Assembly (NCBI RefSeq): GCF_014204835.1
Contig: NZ_JACHMD010000001.1
Coordinates: 2,976,001-3,040,000, forward strand
Source: Microbacterium marinum
GTDB lineage: Bacteria > Actinomycetota > Actinomycetes > Actinomycetales > Microbacteriaceae
DNA: 64,000 bases
Direction: 5' to 3'
Below the pieces are notes generated by a model. It worked only from the letters and a program-made list of their open reading frames with translations, was not told the origin of the DNA and ran no database searches. Below, one piece after another: positions 1-8,453 of this stretch (positions within the stretch are counted from its first letter, which is position 1; each line of letters begins with the position of its first letter). The translations under genes and the position numbers were made by a program.

Positions 1-68
1 TGAAGATGGGCGAGTTCGCGATCGTCGAAATCGACCTTGATGGCACCCTCGTAGATGAACTTGCCCAT
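1..68 (-). CDS. DUF7882-type small protein, N-terminus only (partial)
   Basis: The first 22 codons of a minus-strand gene are present and run off the window edge. The reading begins MGKFIYEGAIKVDFDDREL. That beginning resembles the small DUF7882-type proteins common in Microbacteriaceae; this is from memory of the family. The ATG at 68 is preceded by a modest ribosome site (GAGCAGG). It starts 8 bp after the dps stop codon, so the two are probably co-transcribed. No function is known to me. Confidence 0.6.
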   Translation of the reverse strand, partial: MGKFIYEGAIKVDFDDRELAHL

Positions 69-76
69 GCCTGCTC

Positions 77-628
77 TTAACGCGGAGTGCGGTTCTCGGC
101 GCTGACCATCCAGGCGTACTGCTCGAGAGTCTCGAGGATCTCGTGGAGGATGTCGGCACTCGTCGGGTCTTCTTCGTCGACGTCGTCGTGCACGTCGCGG
201 CAGGTCCCGATCGTCGCCTCGAGGCGTTCGGTGATCAGGTCGATGACGTCGGTGGTCAGCACCTCGCCGTGGGGGAACTCCGGCAGCGTCGTCTGCTCGG
301 CGACGGTGTCGCTGCGCCCGTCGGGCACGGCGTGGAGGGCTCGCATGCGTTCGGCGACGGTGTCGCTGAAGCCGCGCGCGGCGTCGATGATCTCGTCGAG
401 CTGCACGTGGGTGTCGCGGAAGTTCTTCCCGACCACGTTCCAGTGCGCCTGCTTGCCCTGCGAGGCGAGTTCGAGCAGATCGACCAGAACCTTCTGGAGG
501 TTGTCGCTGAGCGCCTGCGATGCGGAGAATCCGCGTTCGGCGTTCTGCTCGTCGGTCAGGCGGGCTCCGGAAGCGCGTCGGTTGTTGCGCGGGGTGGAGT
601 CGGTCTTCTTCTGCGTCGTCGTGGCCAC
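77..628 (-). CDS. dps: Dps family DNA-binding ferritin-like protein
   Basis: A 183-residue Dps protein that oxidises and stores iron and protects DNA in starvation or oxidative stress; the family forms cytoplasmic dodecamers. The inter-subunit ferroxidase ligands are all present with the E. coli Dps spacing: H62 in the AHWN motif, H74, D89 and E93. The first 25 residues are rich in Lys and Arg, like the DNA-binding tail of E. coli Dps. The GTG at 628 was chosen over the upstream GTG at 646 because a strong GAGAAGGGA ribosome site lies between them. It is followed 8 bp later by the partial small gene at 1-68, probably in one operon. Confidence 0.92.
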   Translation of the reverse strand: MATTTQKKTDSTPRNNRRASGARLTDEQNAERGFSASQALSDNLQKVLVDLLELASQGKQAHWNVVGKNFRDTHVQLDEIIDAARGFSDTVAERMRALHAVPDGRSDTVAEQTTLPEFPHGEVLTTDVIDLITERLEATIGTCRDVHDDVDEEDPTSADILHEILETLEQYAWMVSAENRTPR

Positions 629-810
629 GGGGGTCCCTTCTCTCACAGGTGTGTGTTTGTGATGTGAACGCTAGACGCCCGGCGGGTTGGCGGCATCGGG
701 GTTGCGCCCATCAGAGCCCGGTGATAACTGCCAGATAACCAGTCGGGGCGAGCGCGTCAAGCCCCGCACGGATCGCGCCGGTGGACGCGAAGCTGTGCGG
801 TGGAGGACCC

Positions 811-1839
811 ATGCCGCACACCCCTGCCTCGAGCGCGCTCGAGGCCTCCCCGCTCGATTCCGTCCCAGTCGATGCCGACGTTGCCGAGATCCTCCGCGTC
901 GCCGCGCACGCGAGCGGGGAACTGCCGCTTCCCGGGCGCGGTCAGACGCTCGTCCTCTGGGATGCCCTCGCCGGCCTCGCTGCACGGAGCGTCGAAGCCG
1001 CTCGCATCGTGGAACCGCACCTCGATGCGATCGCGATCCTCGCCCAGGCCCGTGCGGACGGCGCCGACCTCGGGCGGCTGGACGGGATGTCGGATGCCGC
1101 TTCTCCCGCGACCTGGGGCGTGTTCGCCGCCGAGGGCGCGGGAGTGCACTTGCAGGCTCGTCGGGAGTCCGACGGCTGGCGCCTGTCCGGCACCAAGCCG
1201 TGGTGCTCGCTCGCGGGAACGCTCAGCCACGCGTTGGTCACGGCCTGGGTCGACGACGAGCACCGGCAGCTGTTCGCCGTGAACCTCCGCGACCCCGGCG
1301 TGCGCCCCCGCACCGGCCCGTGGGTCTCGCGCGGACTGCAACGCGTCGTCAGCGCACCCGTCGACTTCGACGCGGCACCGGTCCAGCCGATCGGCGACAT
1401 CGGGTGGTACCTGCACCGACCCGGCTTCAGCTGGGGCGGCATCGGCGTCGCCGCGATCTGGTGGGGCGGTGCGGCACCGCTCGTGACGGCCATCGCGGAT
1501 GCCGCACGCAGCGAGCGTGCCGATCAGGCCGCGCACGTCTACGCCGGACGGGCGGATGCCGCGCAGTGGACCGCCCGGCTCGCTCTCGAACACGCCGCGG
1601 CGCGGATCGACGCCGGCGCCGACCCGGCCGCATCGAAGCTCTTGGCGGCTCGTGTGCGTGCCGTCGTGGCCGACGCCGCGGAGGAGATCATCGCCCTGGC
1701 CGATCGCGCGCTCGGCCCGGCACCGCTGACGACCGATGCCGCCCATGCCGGCCGCGTCGCGGATCTCCGGATCTACCTCCGTCAGCATCACGCCGAGCGT
1801 GATCTGGCGCGACTGGGAGTTGCGGCGGTGCGATCGTGA
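811..1839 (+). CDS. Acyl-CoA dehydrogenase-like protein
   Basis: A 342-residue protein resembling acyl-CoA dehydrogenases, flavoenzymes that oxidise acyl-CoA thioesters. It is shorter than the usual 380-400 residues. The middle domain is recognisable around the stretch GWRLSGTKPWCSLAG (typical of the beta domain), with a helical C-terminal half. I do not see a convincing catalytic glutamate, so activity is uncertain. ATG 811 is preferred over 781 because GTGGAGGA sits 7 nt upstream. Its stop overlaps the next start (GTGA), so it is translationally coupled to the PIG-L/methyltransferase gene and then a glycosyltransferase. That context suggests a small biosynthetic operon rather than fatty-acid degradation. 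Confidence 0.75.
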   Translation: MPHTPASSALEASPLDSVPVDADVAEILRVAAHASGELPLPGRGQTLVLWDALAGLAARSVEAARIVEPHLDAIAILAQARADGADLGRLDGMSDAASPATWGVFAAEGAGVHLQARRESDGWRLSGTKPWCSLAGTLSHALVTAWVDDEHRQLFAVNLRDPGVRPRTGPWVSRGLQRVVSAPVDFDAAPVQPIGDIGWYLHRPGFSWGGIGVAAIWWGGAAPLVTAIADAARSERADQAAHVYAGRADAAQWTARLALEHAAARIDAGADPAASKLLAARVRAVVADAAEEIIALADRALGPAPLTTDAAHAGRVADLRIYLRQHHAERDLARLGVAAVRS

Positions 1840-3152
1840 GCGTCGCGTTCGATCACCGTGACCCCGGGACGCCCGAGACGTCGTGGCGCTCCGTCGACAT
1901 CGACGCCGAGCCTCTCAGCCTCACCCAGTCGCGTCTGGTCGTCGTGGCCGCGCACCCCGACGATGAGACCCTGGGCGCCGGCGGGCTCCTCGCGACCGCA
2001 GCCGCAGCCGGCCTCGACATCACCGTGATCGTCGCGACCGACGGCGAGGCCGCCGATCCCGAGCGGCGTGGAGCCGGTCTGGAACGACGTCGAGAGCTGA
2101 CCGCCGCCCTGTACCGACTGGCGCCACGCGCCCGCGTCCGGCATCTCGCGCTCCCTGACGGGGGCCTGCGGGAGAACACCCGTCGGCTGATTTCCCTGCT
2201 CACCGCCGAGCTCGCCACGTTCGACCCCGACGACACCCTCATCGCCGTGACGTGGTGGGGCGACGGTCACCGCGATCATCGGGTGCTGGGAGAGACCGTC
2301 CGTTCGATCGCGCACGGTGCTCGCGTCATCGGCATCCCGATCTGGTACTGGCACTGGGGCGACCCGGCATCCCCCGATCCCGGTCCCTGGCAGCGTCTCG
2401 CCCTGACTCCGCGCGCGATCGCCGCGAAGTCGGCTGCGATCGCGGAGCACTCCTCGCAGCAGGGCGGCGATCGTGACGACCCGATCCTGCACGGCAGCAT
2501 GCTCGCCCACTTCCAACGCGATCATGAGCTCTTCATCGACGCGGGGAGTGCGGCGCCGGAACCCTCGGTGGATCCCGAGCGCTTCGAGGAGTACTTCCGG
2601 ACGCACGACGATCCGTGGGGATTCGACTCACGCTGGTACGAGCAGCGCAAGCGCGCCCTGCTCACGGCGACCCTCCCGAGGCGGCGCTTCTCCCGGACCC
2701 TCGAACTCGGGTGCGCGACGGGGGCGCTGACGGCCGAACTGGCGGCACGTTCCGACGAGATCGTGGCCGTCGACGCCTCCCCCACAGCCGTCGCCCGCGC
2801 GCGCGACCGCGTGCCCGAGGCGATCGTCGAGGAGCGGGTGCTCCCGGGAGACTGGCCCGAGGGCACATGGGATCTCGTGGTGCTGTCGGAGCTCGGCTAC
2901 TACTGGTCTCACGACGATCTGACGACGGCGGTGAAACGCATCGTCGAGGGGCTGCGGGAGGACGGGGTGGTGATCGCGTGCCACTGGCGGCGCACGATCC
3001 CCGACGCCGTGCTGGATGCCGCAGCGGTGCACCGGGCCATCGGGCGCAGCGGGCTGCAGCGCCTCGCCCGGCACGTCGAGGAGGATTTCATCCTCGAGGC
3101 CTGGACCCCTTACGGCGTCCCCTCGGTCGCCGCGGCGGAGGGCCTCGCGTGA
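1836..3152 (+). CDS. Bifunctional PIG-L deacetylase / SAM-dependent methyltransferase
   Basis: A 438-residue two-domain protein. Residues about 33-235 are a PIG-L (LmbE-like) zinc N-deacetylase with AHPDDE at 39-44 and HRDH at 145-148 supplying the metal ligands. Residues about 250-430 are a class I methyltransferase of the NodS type, with SAM motif LELGCATG at 289-296 and acidic VDAS after strand 2. PIG-L enzymes remove acetyl groups from N-acetylglucosamine-type sugars, and NodS methylates such amino groups, so sequential deacetylation and methylation of an amino sugar is plausible. That substrate is inference. Start and stop both overlap the neighbours by 4 bp (GTGA), so all three genes are translationally coupled. 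Confidence 0.9.
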   Translation: MSVAFDHRDPGTPETSWRSVDIDAEPLSLTQSRLVVVAAHPDDETLGAGGLLATAAAAGLDITVIVATDGEAADPERRGAGLERRRELTAALYRLAPRARVRHLALPDGGLRENTRRLISLLTAELATFDPDDTLIAVTWWGDGHRDHRVLGETVRSIAHGARVIGIPIWYWHWGDPASPDPGPWQRLALTPRAIAAKSAAIAEHSSQQGGDRDDPILHGSMLAHFQRDHELFIDAGSAAPEPSVDPERFEEYFRTHDDPWGFDSRWYEQRKRALLTATLPRRRFSRTLELGCATGALTAELAARSDEIVAVDASPTAVARARDRVPEAIVEERVLPGDWPEGTWDLVVLSELGYYWSHDDLTTAVKRIVEGLREDGVVIACHWRRTIPDAVLDAAAVHRAIGRSGLQRLARHVEEDFILEAWTPYGVPSVAAAEGLA

Positions 3153-3889
3153 GCCGCCGGATCGATGCGCTCGTGGTCGTGGTGCCGGCGCACAACGAGG
3201 AGGAACTCCTCGCGTCGTGTCTCGCCTCGCTTGAGATCGCGACACTCGCCGCTCGCGGCGTGGTGGAGCGGATCGAGGTGGTGGTCGTCCTCGACGCCTG
3301 CACGGACGATTCCGCGGAGATCGCGCGGGCGGCGGGGGTGCGCGTCGTGGAGACCGACGCTCGGAGTGTCGGCGTCGCACGGGCGGCCGGCGTCGCCGCC
3401 GGGCTCGGAGAGCTCGTCGACGTCGGCCACCGACACGTCTGGACGGCTCACACGGATGCGGACTCCTCCGTGCCGCCGCATTGGCTCACCCACCAGCTCG
3501 CCCTCGCACGCCGCGGCGCGCACGCGGTGGTCGGCACGGTCCGCCCGAACTTCGACGACCTCAGTCCCGAGCAGACGGAGGCGTGGTGGGCGACCCATAC
3601 CCCGGGGACGGCGAACGGCCACGTGCACGGTGCCAACCTCGGCCTCCGCGCCGACGTCCTCCTGCGCGCCGGTGGATTCCCCGGCATCCCCGCACACGAA
3701 GACGTGCGGCTCATGGACCGCGTGCGGTCAGCGGGCGCACGCGTCGTGGCCTCGGATGCCGCGTGGGTCCGAACCAGCGGGCGCGCGCAGGGCCGTGCCC
3801 CCGAGGGTTACGCACGCTACCTGCGCGAAGACCTCACCGCTGCTGTGGCGGCCGAGGCGCAGCTCCCTCGGGAGATCTCTCTCCTGTAG
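3149..3889 (+). CDS. Glycosyltransferase family 2
   Basis: A 246-residue GT-A glycosyltransferase. PAHNEEE near residues 13-19 starts the nucleotide-sugar binding fold, DACTDDS follows strand 2, and DADS near residue 100 is the metal-binding DxD-like motif. It presumably transfers a sugar from an NDP-sugar donor. GTG 3149 overlaps the upstream TGA, so it is coupled to the PIG-L/methyltransferase gene. Together with the acyl-CoA dehydrogenase-like gene this makes a three-gene operon whose product I cannot name. No membrane segments are visible, so it is probably cytoplasmic or peripheral. Confidence 0.9.
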   Translation: MSRRIDALVVVVPAHNEEELLASCLASLEIATLAARGVVERIEVVVVLDACTDDSAEIARAAGVRVVETDARSVGVARAAGVAAGLGELVDVGHRHVWTAHTDADSSVPPHWLTHQLALARRGAHAVVGTVRPNFDDLSPEQTEAWWATHTPGTANGHVHGANLGLRADVLLRAGGFPGIPAHEDVRLMDRVRSAGARVVASDAAWVRTSGRAQGRAPEGYARYLREDLTAAVAAEAQLPREISLL

Positions 3890-3913
3890 GCAACGCCGCC
3901 GCACTCGTGCGAG

Positions 3914-4240
3914 TCAGAGGCGCCGGGCGATCTCGTCGAACTCGTCGCTGGTGAGGGCGATGCCCGCCTGACCGAGGCGCTCGGCCAGCAGTGCACGGGC
4001 GTCGACGTCATCGTGACCAGTGACGTCGGCTCGTGTCTGAACCAGGACGCCCTCGATCTTCTCGGAGACGTCCGCCCGGTTCTGCGACATGGCGGGCAGA
4101 TCCTGCATCCGATCGCCGGCTCGGTCGGACTGCGTGTCGCTCACCGAGATGGCATCCGTCGGCTCATGCTGGCCGTAGTGGTCGCCCGGTCGTGCCTGCG
4201 CGGGGGTTTCGCGGGTGATGTCCTTCTGGTCGTCGTCCAT
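3914..4240 (-). CDS. Acidic hypothetical protein
   Basis: A 108-residue protein I do not recognise. The N-terminal half is polar and low in complexity (many Asp, Gln, Thr), which suggests disorder. The C-terminal half could form two or three helices (DARALLAERLGQAG..EFDEIARRL). ATG 4240 (MDDDQKD) is preferred to an upstream start because the extra residues look like read-through. No clear ribosome site is visible. It is the first of three small minus-strand genes of similar character, a pattern common in Microbacterium. Confidence 0.55.
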   Translation of the reverse strand: MDDDQKDITRETPAQARPGDHYGQHEPTDAISVSDTQSDRAGDRMQDLPAMSQNRADVSEKIEGVLVQTRADVTGHDDVDARALLAERLGQAGIALTSDEFDEIARRL

Positions 4241-4312
4241 GACATCACTGTGCGACGTGGCCGCCAGGCACGACAAGGCCTTGACCTGTGCCGATGCCGC
4301 GTCTATCGCACG

Positions 4313-4615
4313 TCAGCTGCGGGGGCGGAGAGTGGGACCGGTCCACTCCGGCGGCGGACCGGCGATCTCGGGGTCGAGCACGTCGACGGCGGTCTCACTC
4401 GGCGGATCGTGCGGCTCGGGGGTCGGGACCACGGCGATGGGCACCCCGGGCGAGATGGAGAGATATGCGGGCCGGGGCTGACCCTCGCCGTCGTTCACCT
4501 CGAGCCAATGGTGCCCGGCGAGGATTCCCGCCCGGATCTCTTCGTGCACATCCTCGAGGGAGCGGTTGCCGATGCTGAACCACTGGCCACCGTACGAGAT
4601 GTCGATGCGCTTCAT
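4313..4615 (-). CDS. Small conserved-looking hypothetical protein
   Basis: A 100-residue protein beginning MKRIDISYGGQWFSIG. The first 60 residues look like a compact alpha/beta fold (YGGQWFSIGNRSLEDVHEEIRAGILAGHHWLEVN). The last 40 are Pro/Glu rich and probably unstructured. ATG 4615 has GGAGG 11 nt upstream. I do not know the family. The fold-like start resembles small sequence-variable proteins seen near stress genes in Microbacteriaceae, but that is an impression only. Confidence 0.6.
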   Translation of the reverse strand: MKRIDISYGGQWFSIGNRSLEDVHEEIRAGILAGHHWLEVNDGEGQPRPAYLSISPGVPIAVVPTPEPHDPPSETAVDVLDPEIAGPPPEWTGPTLRPRS

Positions 4616-4725
4616 CGGGTCTGCCTCCGTCGGGCTACGGCGTGCACTGGTTTGATTGACCAACATCGCCCAGAGTCGTCGATGCACCAAGTCCTTGACA
4701 GCCGGATGCGCGTCGAGTACCCCGC

Positions 4726-5013
4726 TCAGATGGCTGCGAGCGGCGGACGATGGGCGATGGTCACCGGCTTGCGACGCCGTGATGTCTCCGCGTTCACGCG
4801 AGCGGCTGCGGCGCGAAGGATGTCGTCGAGACTTTCGAAGCTCACGGCGCTGCGACCACCGCGCACCCAGGTCACGCGGTATCGCTCACCTTTCCGTTCG
4901 ACGTATGCGAGGACGCTCTCCGCGTCGTTCGGTGACACCGACGTATCGCACACCCGCCAGGCACCTTCGCCCAGGGGATGGATGCGGATGCGATCAGCCG
5001 GGTCCGGGGGCAT
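4726..5013 (-). CDS. Small hypothetical protein
   Basis: A 95-residue protein starting MPPDPADRIRIHP. The body reads like a small mixed alpha/beta domain (WRVCDTSV..AESVLAYVERKGERYRVTWV..SFESLDDILRAA) with a basic C-terminus. ATG 5013 is chosen because GGAGGT lies 7 nt upstream; the in-frame ATG at 5028 would overlap that site. Family unknown to me. It lies in the same direction as the two small genes downstream, but 110-bp gaps argue against a tight operon. Confidence 0.6.
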   Translation of the reverse strand: MPPDPADRIRIHPLGEGAWRVCDTSVSPNDAESVLAYVERKGERYRVTWVRGGRSAVSFESLDDILRAAAARVNAETSRRRKPVTIAHRPPLAAI

Positions 5014-5416
5014 GGTGACGACCTCCATGAATATCGCGGGAGTCGCTCGTCGGTGAGCGTCTCGATGACCGCGGTGTCATCACACCCTCCGTCGGCGGAT
5101 GCCCACCACAGAGGGGCTTGACAACGCATTTCATGGCTGTTCACGCCCCGGAGATATAGCAGGGCCGAACTCGGAAAGTCAATGCCTCTCACCTGACCGC
5201 CATGCTCGTTTAGCGTGTTCGTGCAAGGTAAGTAGGCGGCACGGTCGAGACGAAAGGTGTTCGGGTCACCGATCAACTCCCACGCTTATGAACAGGCCCC
5301 GGCGATCGGGCTTATCGCCGGGGCCTTCCCTTGTCCGGTTCGCATCAGGTGGTCAACCCCCTCCGTGGCGATGAGCTCGGCGCTTAGCGTCGTGGCATCC
5401 GTGAGAAGGAGGAGAC
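5014..5416. other. 400-bp gene-poor intergenic region
   Basis: No convincing gene is visible on either strand. The only strong structure is the hairpin at 5294-5326. The stretch from about 5150 to 5290 is less GC-rich than its surroundings and precedes that hairpin, so it could hold promoters for the flanking divergent genes or a small RNA ending at the hairpin. Confidence 0.5.
5294..5326 (+). terminator. Perfect 13-bp hairpin, terminator-like
   Basis: Left arm AGGCCCCGGCGAT and right arm ATCGCCGGGGCCT pair perfectly across a 7-nt loop. The hairpin is followed by CTTCCCTT on the plus strand, a weak pyrimidine tail. No annotated gene reads into it from either side, so either it ends an unannotated transcript or it insulates the downstream gene. 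Confidence 0.55.
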
Positions 5417-5605
5417 ATGACCGACCACCGCGACCAGCATGATCCGACCAAACCGATTCCCGGGGGCGAACTGCCCGATGAGGACCCCATCGAGGCGGCG
5501 TCAGACGCTGCAGCGCATGACGAAGGCGTTCCCGTCGAGGGCATCGAACCGGGTGTCGATCCCGACTCGGCCGACTCGAGTTCTGCCCTGAATCGCAAGG
5601 ACTGA
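5417..5605 (+). CDS. 62-residue acidic hypothetical protein
   Basis: A short, very acidic, probably disordered protein (many Asp, Glu, Ala, Ser; ends SALNRKD). It is supported as a gene by an excellent ribosome site, AAGGAGG, about 6 nt before the ATG. Small acidic proteins like this are frequent in Microbacterium genomes, but no function is known to me. It converges on the lytic transglycosylase gene, with 14 bp between the stop codons. Confidence 0.65.
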   Translation: MTDHRDQHDPTKPIPGGELPDEDPIEAASDAAAHDEGVPVEGIEPGVDPDSADSSSALNRKD

Positions 5606-5619
5606 TCGAACGGCGCGCG

Positions 5620-6426
5620 TCACTCCAGCGCGAGTGTCGCGTATTCGGTGGCGCGCGCGGCGACCGAGTCGACGTAGGCCGTCAGCGGGTTGTACCGCAG
5701 GATGGCTGCCCGCCATGCTTCGGTCCCGTCCATCGAGCCCGATTGACACAGGTACCGGGCGGCGGCGAGTGCCGCGTCGTCGATGTGATTGGGGTCGCGG
5801 ACCCCGTCGAGGTTGCCGTCTGCCCCCCAGTGCCGCCAGGTCTCCGGAATGAATTGCAGGGGACCGACCGCTCGATCCCAGACATCGTCGCCGTCCCACG
5901 CTCCACCGTCGGTGTCGGGGATCGCAGCGACGCCGTCGCCGTTCAACGCTGGCCCGACGATGCGCGGGCTGACCCATCCGTCGGAGGCGAGGACGGACGA
6001 ACCGTGACTGCCGTGCCCGGACTCCACCGACCCGATGCCGGCGAGCGTGTTCCAGGCGATTCCGCAGTCCGGCTGCTCCGCCGCGAGAGTCAGGTCGGCG
6101 CTCGCGTACGCCTGAAGTGCGCGGGACGGGATGCCGGTGACCTCGGCGACCCGCTCGACCCATTGCGGGTCCGGCACACGAACCGCGAGCTCGTCCGACG
6201 GCTCCCCCTCTCCCGCGGCTGCACCGGACGCGGCCTGCGCGGGAGGCGCGGGCAGTGGCGCGCGCACAGGAGCGACCTCCTCGTTGTCGGTCACGAGGCC
6301 CGCATAGTGCACAGCAAGGATCGTCAGCGCGGCCAGCGGCAACAGTGCGGCGATGAATGCCGCGCCACGCGTGAGGGAACGCCAGCGCCGCCTGCGTGAG
6401 CGGGAGCGTCTCCGTGTGCGCGCCAT
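5620..6426 (-). CDS. Lytic murein transglycosylase (SLT-like), membrane-anchored
   Basis: A 268-residue peptidoglycan-cleaving enzyme. It has an Arg-rich N-terminus, one membrane segment at about residues 22-42 (AAFIAALLPLAALTILAVHY) and a Pro/Ala linker. The catalytic domain covers about residues 80-268. The motif GIGSVESGHG carries the probable catalytic glutamate, and AVGPLQFIPETW is typical of MltB-like and resuscitation-linked transglycosylases. It would cleave the MurNAc-GlcNAc bond outside the membrane. ATG 6426 has AGGAAGG 4 nt upstream. It stands alone as a transcription unit. Confidence 0.9.
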   Translation of the reverse strand: MARTRRRSRSRRRRWRSLTRGAAFIAALLPLAALTILAVHYAGLVTDNEEVAPVRAPLPAPPAQAASGAAAGEGEPSDELAVRVPDPQWVERVAEVTGIPSRALQAYASADLTLAAEQPDCGIAWNTLAGIGSVESGHGSHGSSVLASDGWVSPRIVGPALNGDGVAAIPDTDGGAWDGDDVWDRAVGPLQFIPETWRHWGADGNLDGVRDPNHIDDAALAAARYLCQSGSMDGTEAWRAAILRYNPLTAYVDSVAARATEYATLALE

Positions 6427-6509
6427 GCTGCCTTCCTCTGCGACCGACGGCACAGCGTACCCCGCGGAGGCGTCGGAAGACTGGGCGCCGCCACCGCGCT
6501 CCGCGCCGC

Positions 6510-7085
6510 CTAGCGACGTTGTGCAGGCAGGAACACCGCGCGCCCGAGCCGGAACGCGACATACGCTGCGGCGACCCAGGGGCCCACCACCAGCACCGGG
6601 TCGAGCCAGGTGTGCTTCAGATCGACCCGACCCTGACCCAGTCGAGAAGCCACCGGACGCCGTCCGAGTTCTCCCCGCACGCCCGACTGCGTCACCGGTT
6701 CGTCCGGTCGACGGCTGAACAGAGAGCGGAGGTGAGCGCCCGCCGCCTCCACCCTGTCGCCGGCGACGAGGAGCATCCAGTGCGCGGTCTGAGCTTCGCT
6801 GTACCTCGTGTAAGCGAGCCGCCGGATCGCGCCGGACACCCCGTGCAACGGCTGCGCCGTTCCGAAAACGGGCGTGAGTCGCTCGTGCTCGATGGACCGT
6901 TCACGTCCGGCGCCGTGCGGCTGCTGCTCGGGAAGCGTCCATCGCGCTCCCGTGTCGATGCCCGGCTGCTCGCGGGGGAACGCGGGACGGTCGGCGGGGT
7001 CGAGATCGGCACCCCAGCCCGGGATGCGGCGACGCAGCTCCTCGGGGTCGGGAACAGCACCGGGCTTGTCTGCGGTGTAAGGCAT
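6510..7085 (-). CDS. Hypothetical protein with C-terminal membrane segment
   Basis: A 191-residue protein I do not recognise. The N-terminal 70 residues are rich in Pro, Asp and Arg. The middle is predicted helical (GAIRRLAYTRYSEAQTAHWMLLVAGDRVEAAG). One hydrophobic stretch near the C-terminus (DPVLVVGPWVAAAYVAFRLG) could be a membrane anchor. Start ATG 7085 is firmly supported by GAGGAGGA just upstream. It lies 20 bp downstream of the zinc alcohol dehydrogenase gene and is probably co-transcribed with it. Confidence 0.65.
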   Translation of the reverse strand: MPYTADKPGAVPDPEELRRRIPGWGADLDPADRPAFPREQPGIDTGARWTLPEQQPHGAGRERSIEHERLTPVFGTAQPLHGVSGAIRRLAYTRYSEAQTAHWMLLVAGDRVEAAGAHLRSLFSRRPDEPVTQSGVRGELGRRPVASRLGQGRVDLKHTWLDPVLVVGPWVAAAYVAFRLGRAVFLPAQRR

Positions 7086-7105
7086 GTCTCCTCCTCTTGC
7101 TCCGG

Positions 7106-8251
7106 TCAGGCGCCGAATGTGACGAGCGGCTTGATGATCCCGTCGAGCTTCGACGAGAAGACGTGATAGCCCTCGGCGATGTCGTCGAGCTCGAAGCGGT
7201 GCGTGATGAGGTCGCGCGGGGCGATGTGGCCGGCCCGGATGTGCTCCAGCAGCCGGGGCCATTGACGCTTCACCGGCGCCTGATTCGCCCGTATCGTGAG
7301 CCCCTTGTTCATGGCGTCGCCGAACTTGATGGCGCTGAACAGCGGTCCGTAGGCGCCCATCACCGAGATGGTCCCACCCTTCCGGACCGCATCGATGGCC
7401 CAGTTCAGCGCCACCGGCGATCCGCCCTGGAGCTTGAGCTTCGCGGCTGTCACGTGCTGGAGCACATGGCCGTCCGCCTCCGCGCCGACCGCGTCGATCA
7501 CCGCGTCTGCCCCGAGGCCGTCGGTCATCTTCTTGAGAGCCAGAACGATGTCGGATTCCCGGCCGAAGTGCACGGTCTCGGCGAAGGCGAACTCCGCGGC
7601 CTTCTCTAGGCGGTCCGGGATGTGGTCCACGACGATGACCCGGCCCGCACCCATCAGCCAGCACGAGCGCGCCGCCGCGAGGCCGACGGGACCCGCCCCC
7701 AGCACCACGACCGTGTCGCCTTCCGTGATGTCGGCGAGCTGTGAACCGAAGTATCCCGTCGAGAACGCATCGGTCAGCAGGAGCGCGTCCTCCGAAGCGA
7801 TGTCGCCGGGGATCACCATGGGCCCCACGTCGGCGAACGGCACACGGACGAGCTCCGCCTGACCACCGTCGTATCCGCCCGTCGAGTGCGAGTAGCCGTA
7901 GATGCCGCCGATCGCGGTGGCGTTCGCGTTCACGTTGTGGCAGTTCGAGTAGAGCCCCCGCGCGCAGAAGAAACACGACCCGCAGGAGATGTTGAACGGC
8001 ACCATGACGCGGTCCCCGACCGACAGGTTCTGCACGGACGGGCCCACCTGCTCGACGCGGCCGACGAACTCGTGGCCGAACGTGTGGCCCACCCGGGTGT
8101 CGGGCATCATGCCGTGGTAGAGGTGCAGGTCGGAGCCGCAGATCGATGCGAGCTCGACCCTCACGATCGCGTCGTTGGGGTGGACGATCACGGGATCGGG
8201 TTTGCTGTCGACGCGGATCTTGTAGGGCCCGCGATAGGTCATCGCCTTCAT
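7106..8251 (-). CDS. Zinc-dependent alcohol / formaldehyde dehydrogenase-like
   Basis: A 381-residue medium-chain dehydrogenase. Catalytic zinc ligands are C38 and the GHE pair H60/E61. Structural zinc is held by C90, C93, C96 and C104. The nucleotide-binding loop is VVLGAGPVGLAAARS. The length and the loop after the structural zinc resemble glutathione-independent formaldehyde dehydrogenase or zinc-type aldehyde/alcohol dehydrogenases, so a short-chain aldehyde or alcohol is the likely substrate. The start has a GGAGGA site. It is followed by the unknown gene at 6510-7085, probably one operon. Confidence 0.88.
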   Translation of the reverse strand: MKAMTYRGPYKIRVDSKPDPVIVHPNDAIVRVELASICGSDLHLYHGMMPDTRVGHTFGHEFVGRVEQVGPSVQNLSVGDRVMVPFNISCGSCFFCARGLYSNCHNVNANATAIGGIYGYSHSTGGYDGGQAELVRVPFADVGPMVIPGDIASEDALLLTDAFSTGYFGSQLADITEGDTVVVLGAGPVGLAAARSCWLMGAGRVIVVDHIPDRLEKAAEFAFAETVHFGRESDIVLALKKMTDGLGADAVIDAVGAEADGHVLQHVTAAKLKLQGGSPVALNWAIDAVRKGGTISVMGAYGPLFSAIKFGDAMNKGLTIRANQAPVKRQWPRLLEHIRAGHIAPRDLITHRFELDDIAEGYHVFSSKLDGIIKPLVTFGA

Positions 8252-8453
8252 CAGTCCTCCTGGGGTCCCGGCGAGCCTCGCGGGGATGACAGGAGGAAGG
8301 GAGGGGCTTGCGCCCGCGTCTTCGACGTGTCAGTCGCGGACGTCGTCGCCCCAACTTGAACCGATACCCCACACGGCCCGGGACGAACCCGGGAGGGGGA
8401 ACGTTTTCTCACGTAGGCTCGGACGCACCGCATCGACGTCGAGAGGGAGCAGG

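Noticed and set aside
687..1802. Long open frames overlapping the acyl-CoA dehydrogenase-like gene in other frames
   Set aside because: Arg/Pro/Ala-rich low-complexity translations typical of high-GC shadow frames; no motifs and no ribosome sites.
4013..5056. A 347-codon plus-strand open frame across the three small hypothetical genes
   Set aside because: It is antisense to three short genes, two of which have good ribosome sites, and shows no recognisable domain.
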